From Victivallales bacterium (GTDB lineage Bacteria > Verrucomicrobiota > Lentisphaeria > Oligosphaerales > Oligosphaeraceae): a DNA stretch of 11,138 nucleotides. Positions 1 through 5,680 of the stretch are shown here, one piece after another (position 1 is the first letter of the stretch; the number at the start of each line of letters is the position of its first letter). Location: contig JAGCTA010000232.1 of assembly GCA_017963875.1 (NCBI GenBank), positions 1 to 11,138 on the forward strand, given 5' to 3'. Position numbers and translations under genes: made by a program. Below the pieces are notes generated by a model. The model did no database searches. It was not told the DNA's origin and saw only the letters and a program-made list of their open reading frames with translations.

Positions 1-728
1 GCGCCGCGCGACGTGTTGATCAGCGTCGCATGCGGCTTCATGCTCCTGATAAGTTCGCCAGTCACAAGTTTCTCCGTCTCCTTCAGCCATGGCGTGTGGA
101 TGGAGACAACGTCCGCCGTCTTGAAGGCGTCCTCAAGGCTCGTCAACGTGACTCCCAGTTCGTCTGCTGTCTCCTGCGTCGCAAACGGGTCGTATGCCAA
201 GACTTTGAGTTCAAATGACTTGAGCATTTGCGCCAAACGTTTGCCAATCATCCCAAGGGAAATCAAGGCGACCGTGCTCTTGTACGCCCCCGCACAATCG
301 ATTCGCGGGGTATAGGCATGAGTTCGCCGTCCCTCCAGAACATAATGCCATCCCTGCTTCAGTGCAAAGAGGATTTCCGCAAGCGCCAGTTCCGTGACTG
401 GAACCGCGTTGGCCACCCAACTGCTTGTGACAATAATCCCCCTCGCCCAAAACTCTGGAGTCACCATGCTTTTGATGCTTCCTGCCCCATAAAAGACAGC
501 CCGAAGCCTCGGCGCATGGCTGAGAAATTCTCCGTTCAGTTTCGGCGCGCCCCAGCCAGAAAAAATCAGTTCGACTTCTTTCAATAATTCAGGCTTCGCC
601 AAAATATCATTTGGAGTCTGGGCAGGCGCAATTACCTCACACAACTCATGAATTCTCTTCAGTTCCTCTTCACCGTATATCCACGAATAATAATCTTTTC
701 CAAGAATGAACAATGCCTTTGGTTTCAT
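1..728 (-). CDS. D-isomer-specific 2-hydroxyacid dehydrogenase family protein, C-terminus outside window
   Basis: The minus strand reads without a stop from an ATG at 728-726 to the window edge, giving 242 full codons. The family usually has about 310-340 residues, so the last quarter is missing. It is predicted to be a cytoplasmic NAD-dependent oxidoreductase interconverting a 2-hydroxy acid and a 2-keto acid; the substrate cannot be read. Visible signs are a substrate-domain segment FYGAGSI (79-85), the conserved NAVPVTELALAEIL stretch (107-120), the Rossmann loop LISLGMIGKR (155-164), Asp180 in LAYDP at the end of the next strand, which suggests NAD rather than NADP, TADVVSIHTPW (204-214) and LINTSRG (236-242), whose Arg241 is the usual substrate-binding arginine. 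The first glycine of GxGxxG is Ser157. An AAGGAG ribosome-binding site (744-739) lies 10 bases before the start. The expected Glu and His catalytic residues would be beyond the edge. The gene is divergent from the CE15-like esterase. Confidence 0.88.
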   Translation of the reverse strand, partial: MKPKALFILGKDYYSWIYGEEELKRIHELCEVIAPAQTPNDILAKPELLKEVELIFSGWGAPKLNGEFLSHAPRLRAVFYGAGSIKSMVTPEFWARGIIVTSSWVANAVPVTELALAEILFALKQGWHYVLEGRRTHAYTPRIDCAGAYKSTVALISLGMIGKRLAQMLKSFELKVLAYDPFATQETADELGVTLTSLEDAFKTADVVSIHTPWLKETEKLVTGELIRSMKPHATLINTSRG

Positions 729-767
729 TTATTTGGAACTCCTTGAAAATGAGTTTTCTGTTCTGTG

Positions 768-787
768 CCTCGGGCGCTAGCCAGAGG
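768..787. other. Short GC-rich hairpin in the divergent intergenic region
   Basis: CCTCGGGC and GCCAGAGG can pair as an 8-bp stem with one G/A mismatch around a GCTA loop. On the minus strand it would lie in the 5' leader of the hydroxyacid dehydrogenase, about 40 bases before its start codon. It could be a leader structure or chance; nothing else in 745-815 looks functional. Confidence 0.3.
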
Positions 788-815
788 AGAATGATCTTTT
801 TTTAATTTCATCTAT

Positions 816-854
816 GCAAACGAAAAATCAAGTGCAGTTGATTTTTGTGTTTGC
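816..854. promoter_or_regulatory. 39-bp imperfect palindrome, probable operator between divergent genes
   Basis: The left arm GCAAACGAAAAATCAA (816-831) and right arm TTGATTTTTGTGTTTGC (838-854) are inverted copies that differ by one inserted base in the right arm, around a six-base centre GTGCAG whose core TGCA is itself symmetrical. Each arm reads TTGATT outward, so the site offers a -35-like hexamer on both strands. It sits between the dehydrogenase and the CE15-like esterase and overlaps the likely promoter of the latter, as expected for a dimeric regulator's binding site. No regulator gene is visible in the window, so the binding protein is unknown. Confidence 0.6.
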
Positions 855-865
855 GCTATTACAAT
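838..865 (+). promoter_or_regulatory. Probable sigma-70-type promoter for the esterase gene
   Basis: TTGATT (838-843) and TACAAT (860-865) are separated by 16 bases. This would start transcription near 872 and give a leader of about 40 bases before the ATG at 911. The -35 hexamer is part of the right arm of the palindrome, so a bound regulator would block or reshape this promoter. Called by eye from consensus similarity. Confidence 0.45.
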
Positions 866-910
866 ACATTAATGTTTTGTTTCAGTTATCTAAACACAAA
901 AGGGCTCCTC

Positions 911-2191
911 ATGCACGACTACATTGCGAAATTCAAGGAATACTCCAAACTCCCCTACGAAGAAGCAGTCAAAATCCTCCCGCAGATTCGTGACAACACC
1001 AACTATGATGAATCGTTGATACCAGAATACACTCTGCCCTCCGCCCTGGACATCGTTCCAGGCAGGAAAGTGCGCACGGCCATGGACTGGCAGACATTCG
1101 GACGCCCAGCCATGCTCAAACTCTTCAGCGAACAAATGTACGGCAAAATCCTGCCACGACCAGACGCCCTGTCTTTCCAGATTCTCTCGCAAAAAGACGA
1201 TGCGCTGGACGGTATCGCCATCCGACAGGAAATTCGCGTCACCTCGACCATGGCAAACGGGCAGTCCTTTTCCTTTGACCTGCTTTTCTATGCCCCCAAA
1301 TCCGCTCTTGACAAACCTGTCCCCGCATTCGTCGGATTGAATTTCAAGGGAAACCACGCCACGACAAAGGAAACGGATGTGAAGATGACAGGACATAAGT
1401 TCGGCAATCCAGCCATGTTCGAAGAATCGACACGCGGCATTCAGGCAGAACGCTGGTCATTCAAGGAACTTGTCAAGCGTGGCTATGCCTCCGTCACCGC
1501 CTGTTACCACGATATCTTCCCCGATCGCATCAATGGATGGTATGAAAGCGCCCTGGCGCTTTTTGAAAACAATCTCGAAGGCCGCGTCGGTTCCCATGAA
1601 CACTACACATCCATCGGCGTCTGGGCATGGGGACTTTCCCGCATGATGGATTTTCTTGAAAGTTCGCCTTTCGTCGATGCGCTCAGAGTCGGCGTGCATG
1701 GCCATTCGCGCCTTGGCAAAACCGCCCTCTGGACAGGTGCCATCGATCAGCGGTTCCGACTTGTCATCTCCAATTGCTCTGGGTGCGGCGGTGCCGCCCT
1801 CGCACGCAGAATGCTTGGAGAAACATATCCTTTCATCTGCAATGTCTTCCCAAGTTGGTTTGTCAAATCCTTCAGACAATACATGGGACATGAGGAAGAA
1901 ATGCCCTTCGATCAGCATGAACTCATTGCCCTCGCCGCCCCGCGGGCCGTCGCCGTCGCAAGCGCCACCGAAGACCTCTGGGCTGACCCCAAGGGCGAAT
2001 TCCTTGCCGCAAAGGCTGCCGAGGAAGTCTATGCGCTTTTTGGCTCTAAGGGCCTTCCCGCCACGGAATTTCCGCCGCCAGATACGGCCGTCAGCGGCGA
2101 TATCAGTTACCACGTCCATACTGGAAAACATGACCAGACGCTTTTTGACTGGAACCATTACATGGAACTCGCCGACACGTATCTGAACTGA
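911..2191 (+). CDS. CE15-like (glucuronoyl methylesterase family) alpha/beta hydrolase, cytoplasmic
   Basis: This 426-residue serine hydrolase resembles carbohydrate esterase family 15, whose known members cleave esters of 4-O-methyl-glucuronic acid that tie xylan to lignin. The nucleophile motif GHSRLGK (264-270) puts the catalytic serine at 266. SNCSGCGG follows at 287-294, EDLWADPKGE at 354-363 and the histidine box GKHDQTLFDW with His407. The N-terminal segment with FGRPAMLKLFSEQMYGK is also typical. The usual acidic residue of the N-E/D-S-G motif is Cys289 here; Asp355 could serve as catalytic acid instead. The ATG at 911 is chosen because AAGGG (900-904) precedes it by six bases. Longer in-frame starts (TTG at 845, ATG at 872) would overlap the palindrome or the probable transcription start. 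No signal peptide is seen, unlike most secreted CE15 enzymes, so it may act on imported oligosaccharides or another ester. Its substrate is inferred from family only. Confidence 0.8.
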   Translation: MHDYIAKFKEYSKLPYEEAVKILPQIRDNTNYDESLIPEYTLPSALDIVPGRKVRTAMDWQTFGRPAMLKLFSEQMYGKILPRPDALSFQILSQKDDALDGIAIRQEIRVTSTMANGQSFSFDLLFYAPKSALDKPVPAFVGLNFKGNHATTKETDVKMTGHKFGNPAMFEESTRGIQAERWSFKELVKRGYASVTACYHDIFPDRINGWYESALALFENNLEGRVGSHEHYTSIGVWAWGLSRMMDFLESSPFVDALRVGVHGHSRLGKTALWTGAIDQRFRLVISNCSGCGGAALARRMLGETYPFICNVFPSWFVKSFRQYMGHEEEMPFDQHELIALAAPRAVAVASATEDLWADPKGEFLAAKAAEEVYALFGSKGLPATEFPPPDTAVSGDISYHVHTGKHDQTLFDWNHYMELADTYLN

Positions 2192-2195
2192 TGCC

Positions 2196-4127
2196 ATGGA
2201 ACTGCGGAACATCGGAATTTTCGCCCACGTTGATGCTGGAAAGACAACGCTTTCTGAGCGCATCCTCGTCCACTCTGGTGTCATCAGACAGGCAGGAAGC
2301 GTCGATGACGGGACCGCCCATACAGACAACCTGCCTGTAGAACAGCGCCGAGGCATCTCCGTCAAGGCGACCTGCGTTTCATTCGTCTGGAAGAATGTTC
2401 ATTTCAACCTCATCGACACGCCTGGGCACACGGATTTCTCCGCTGAAATCGAACGGTCTCTGTGGGCGTTGGACGGTGCGGTGCTGCTCATTGACGCAGT
2501 GGAAGGCGTCCAGCCACAGACGGAAGTGCTTTTCAGCGTCCTAACCCAGCAGCGAATTCCGATAGTCATCTTCATCAACAAGACAGACAGAGAAGGCGCA
2601 GACGTTGCCTCGGTTTTATGCCAGTTGCAGAAACTATCCAAGGAAATCGTCTGTCCAACGGACATGGAGTCGTTGACGGAATGCGTCTGCAGTGCGGATG
2701 ACGACCTTATGGAACGCTATTTGAATGGCGATAGCATTTCCTCCGACCTGTTATTCGCCAAATTCCGCGACCTGGCACGCTCGGGGCAGGCATTTCCCGT
2801 CTATTCTGGCTCTGCTCTTCGGGACATCGGCATAACGGAATTCATGGATGCCCTGGTCGCCTATCTGCCGCCGCCATCGTCCGCCAATGACGAATTGTGC
2901 GGCATTGTGTTTGCCTGCGTCATCGACCGCGTCATGGGACGGGGGCTTCTGGTTCGGCTCTTCGGCGGTCGCCTCGAAAACCGAATGTTAATCAACATCT
3001 CCCGAGGATATGATTTTCTGACGGGCCAGGAGAAGGTGGATTCACGAAAAATCACGCAAATCCGCGATGTCTCAGGCAATGACCTGGGCGTGTTGGAGGC
3101 GGGAATGGTCGGCATCGTCTATGGTCTGGGCGACGTCGATATCGGCCATGTCTTCGGTGACAAAGCACGTCTGCCGCGGAAAATGGAAGCGGGGTCGCTC
3201 CGAGCGCCGCTCATCAACGTGCAGGTCAAGCCAGAAAAACCTGAAGACATGCGTGCGCTCCGCACTGCGTGTGAAACCCTGTCCGCCGAAGACCCGATGC
3301 TTCAGGCGCGTTACATCAGAACGCTCGACCAGTTGCAAATCTCAGTCATGGGAACCGTTCAACTGGAGATTCTCGAAGAACTTCTCCAGACACGTTTCGG
3401 GCTGAAGGCTTCCTTCGGCGAACCGACCGTCATCTACAAGGAGACCATCCGAAAAGCCGCGCGCGGTTTCATTGACTACACCATGCCCAAACCCTGCTGG
3501 GCAATCCTTGAATTCCAAATCGAACCCGCGCCTAGAGGCAGCGGCGTGACTTTTGAGTCAAAAGTACCAGTAAAGGACATCCTCGCGCGTTATCAGCACC
3601 AGGTCGAACAGGCGATCCCATTGTCACTGCGTCAAGGACGTCTCGGCTGGGAGGTCACGGATGTAAAAATCACGCTCACGGGAGGAAATTCACACTTAGA
3701 GCATACGCATCCGCTCGATTTTATCGTGGCGACTCCAATGGGTATCCAAAATGGCCTCGCCAACGGCGGCAGCGTCCTTCTTGAGCCAATTCTGGAAGCG
3801 CGTTTTCTCCTTCCGCCTGATTGCATCGGGCGCGTCATCAGCGATGTCAATACCATGCGCGGCGAAGTGCTCGAAACTGCATCTTCAGGCGACCGCGTTA
3901 CACTGACGGCACTCATACCAGTCAGTTCCAGCCTCAATTATTCCACGACGTTGGCGATGGAGACGGGTGGGCGCGGTATCATGAACGTCCGTCTCCACGG
4001 CTATCGCGACTGCCCATTGGAACTCGGAGCAACCGCGCCACGCCGTTCCACCGACCCGCTGGATACGGCAAAATACATCCTTGTCATCCGAAACGCCCTT
4101 GAAGGCAGCCTCTTTGATGATGAATAA
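2196..4127 (+). CDS. TetM/TetO-like translation-factor GTPase (EF-G superfamily), resistance function doubtful
   Basis: The 643-residue protein has the whole architecture of ribosomal-protection GTPases (TetM is about 639 residues). The GTPase motifs are AHVDAGKTT (10-18), RRGIS (51-55), DTPGH (74-78), NKTD (128-131) and SGSAL (204-208). A beta-barrel domain II follows, then an EF-G-like domain III around GTVQLEILEELL, then domains IV and V. The C-terminal RR-x5-D-x3-Y pattern (616-627) matches the extra C-terminal helix of TetM rather than true EF-G. The loop that in TetM carries Ser-Pro-Val at the tip and displaces tetracycline reads LEH here (501-503), followed by THPLDF. The protein should bind the ribosome, but tetracycline protection cannot be assumed; a housekeeping or stress role is equally possible. 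The ATG lies 4 bases after the esterase stop with no visible Shine-Dalgarno site, which suggests translational coupling. Confidence 0.85.
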   Translation: MELRNIGIFAHVDAGKTTLSERILVHSGVIRQAGSVDDGTAHTDNLPVEQRRGISVKATCVSFVWKNVHFNLIDTPGHTDFSAEIERSLWALDGAVLLIDAVEGVQPQTEVLFSVLTQQRIPIVIFINKTDREGADVASVLCQLQKLSKEIVCPTDMESLTECVCSADDDLMERYLNGDSISSDLLFAKFRDLARSGQAFPVYSGSALRDIGITEFMDALVAYLPPPSSANDELCGIVFACVIDRVMGRGLLVRLFGGRLENRMLINISRGYDFLTGQEKVDSRKITQIRDVSGNDLGVLEAGMVGIVYGLGDVDIGHVFGDKARLPRKMEAGSLRAPLINVQVKPEKPEDMRALRTACETLSAEDPMLQARYIRTLDQLQISVMGTVQLEILEELLQTRFGLKASFGEPTVIYKETIRKAARGFIDYTMPKPCWAILEFQIEPAPRGSGVTFESKVPVKDILARYQHQVEQAIPLSLRQGRLGWEVTDVKITLTGGNSHLEHTHPLDFIVATPMGIQNGLANGGSVLLEPILEARFLLPPDCIGRVISDVNTMRGEVLETASSGDRVTLTALIPVSSSLNYSTTLAMETGGRGIMNVRLHGYRDCPLELGATAPRRSTDPLDTAKYILVIRNALEGSLFDDE

Positions 4128-4142
4128 CCAAACATCATCAAA
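4113..4142 (+). terminator. Hairpin over the stop codon of the TetM-like gene, weak terminator candidate
   Basis: TTTGATGATG (4113-4122) and CATCATCAAA (4133-4142) form a perfect 10-bp stem with a 10-base loop that contains the TAA stop (4125-4127). A run of seven or more T begins at about 4151, but eight bases separate it from the stem and the stem is AT-rich. It may be a weak terminator or an mRNA-stabilising 3' structure. Confidence 0.35.
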
Positions 4143-4230
4143 AAACTCCCTTTTTTTCTTGTATTCCCAGGAAAATCAGCCATAGTAATATTTTGTTTTT
4201 TATCACAATTATTAAAATAAGGAGTTATTC

Positions 4231-5625
4231 ATGACCATTCGCCTAGGTTTTTATGGAGCCGCGCAAAATGTCACAGGTTCCTGTTATCTGCTGCAAGCCA
4301 ATGGGAAAAACATCCTTATTGACTGCGGAATATATCAGGAGCACGATTTGAAGGACCGCAACTGGGCTGAGTTCCCCATTCCACCAGAAGCAGTAGATGC
4401 CGTCGTCCTGACCCATGCGCACCTCGACCACTGTGGACGCGTCCCGAGGCTGGTTGCACAAGGATACAACGGCCCCGTCTATTGCTCGTCAGCCACGGCG
4501 GACATTGCGCAGATTGTCATGCTCGACTGCGCTAAAATCAATGAGGAAGATGCCGAGTTCAAACGGAAACGTCACGAAAAGGAAGGCCGCAAAGGCCCCT
4601 TCCCCGAGCAACCGCTCTATACTCAAACGGATGCTGAAGCCGTCAAGCCATTCATCACGCCATGGCCTTTTGACAAACCTTTGCGCATCGCCACAGGAAT
4701 CACATTGGAATTCATCTATGTGGCACATATCCTGGGCGCGGCATTCGTCCGTTTTACCATTGAGGAAAATGGAGAGACACGGAAGATTGTCTTCTCTGGC
4801 GATGTTGGACGTTGCGACATGCCCATCCTCAAAGACCCAAGCCCCCTCGGAGCCGCAGATTACATCGTCTGCGAATCCACGTATGGTGACCGATTCCATG
4901 GAAAACAGGCGGAAATACCTGACGATCTCGCCGAAATTGTGAATGACACTGTCCGCAGAGGCGGCAATATCATCATCCCGAGTTTTGCCATCGAACGCAC
5001 GCAGGAACTCATCTATTACCTGGCAAAATTGCTGCACGAAGACAAAATCCCGCACCTGCGGACATTTGTGGACAGCCCCATGGCGGTCAAGGTCTCGGAA
5101 GTGTTCAAACGCCATGCGGATTTGTTTGACGAAGACACGACAACCCTTGTCAGAAAGGTCCGTCTGCCTGGCCTGACGATGGTTCGCAGCATCGCCGATT
5201 CAAAAAGCATCAACCACATCAAAGGGACAGCCATCATTATTGCTGGCTCAGGCATGTGCACGGGGGGGCGTATCAAGCACCATCTTGCGCATAACATTGA
5301 AAATCCCCACAACACCGTCCTCTTTGTCGGATACCAGGCGGAGGGGACGCTTGGAAGAGAAATCCTCGATGGTGAAAAGAATGTCCGAATCCTCGGCGAA
5401 CAGTTCACGGTCCGTGCACGCATTGCCAAGTTGGAGGGATTTTCGGCCCATGCCGACCAAGGCGAATTGCTGCATTGGCTGAAAACCGTCGATGGCACAC
5501 CGAAAACACTTTTCGTAACGCACGGAGAAAAGAATGCGGCGGCAACCTTCTCTTCAGTCGTTTCCGAAAAACTAGGCTGGCACACGGAAGTTCCAGTATA
5601 CCAGCAGTCTTTTGAACTAAATTAA
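4231..5625 (+). CDS. Beta-CASP metallo-beta-lactamase-fold RNA hydrolase (CPSF73/YSH1-like)
   Basis: This 464-residue protein belongs to the metallo-beta-lactamase/beta-CASP nucleases, which cut or trim RNA with two zinc ions in the cytoplasm. The metal box is THAHLDH (61-67), with further ligands His166 (AHILGA) and Asp191 (SGDVGR). The beta-CASP part begins with CESTYGDR (214-221, Glu215 as motif A), continues through the FVDSPMAVKVSEVF region (279-292) and GSGMCTGGRIKHHL (339-352), whose histidines fit motif B, and ends with GFSAHADQ (403-410, His407 as motif C). VTHGE (429-433) adds the last conserved histidine. The length fits the short bacterial COG1236 type without KH domains, distinct from RNase J. 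AAGGAG (4219-4224) lies six bases before the ATG. A possible promoter lies in the AT-rich 4150-4200 stretch but no convincing pair of hexamers is present. The next gene follows after 55 bases with no terminator, so co-transcription is likely. The RNA target is unknown. Confidence 0.9.
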   Translation: MTIRLGFYGAAQNVTGSCYLLQANGKNILIDCGIYQEHDLKDRNWAEFPIPPEAVDAVVLTHAHLDHCGRVPRLVAQGYNGPVYCSSATADIAQIVMLDCAKINEEDAEFKRKRHEKEGRKGPFPEQPLYTQTDAEAVKPFITPWPFDKPLRIATGITLEFIYVAHILGAAFVRFTIEENGETRKIVFSGDVGRCDMPILKDPSPLGAADYIVCESTYGDRFHGKQAEIPDDLAEIVNDTVRRGGNIIIPSFAIERTQELIYYLAKLLHEDKIPHLRTFVDSPMAVKVSEVFKRHADLFDEDTTTLVRKVRLPGLTMVRSIADSKSINHIKGTAIIIAGSGMCTGGRIKHHLAHNIENPHNTVLFVGYQAEGTLGREILDGEKNVRILGEQFTVRARIAKLEGFSAHADQGELLHWLKTVDGTPKTLFVTHGEKNAAATFSSVVSEKLGWHTEVPVYQQSFELN

Positions 5626-5680
5626 ACGTCAATATAACATTATTTTCAACAATCCAAATCCCCAAAAAGGCAAGTACATT

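Noticed and set aside
13..587. Plus-strand open frames over the left end
   Set aside because: The minus strand here encodes a clear D-2-hydroxyacid dehydrogenase from 728 to the edge; the plus-strand frames have no family features.
845..910. TTG or ATG upstream starts that would extend the esterase N-terminus
   Set aside because: The extension overlaps the palindrome and promoter, lacks a ribosome-binding site and does not form a signal peptide; the ATG at 911 has AAGGG at good spacing.
1457..2365. 302-codon open frame on the minus strand opposite the esterase and GTPase genes
   Set aside because: It lies antisense to well-supported coding sequence with clear family motifs, its translation is Cys/Arg-rich without any recognisable domain, and no ribosome-binding site was seen.
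2196..4127. Calling this gene a tetracycline-resistance determinant
   Set aside because: The key loop residues differ from TetM and no mobile element or resistance context is present.
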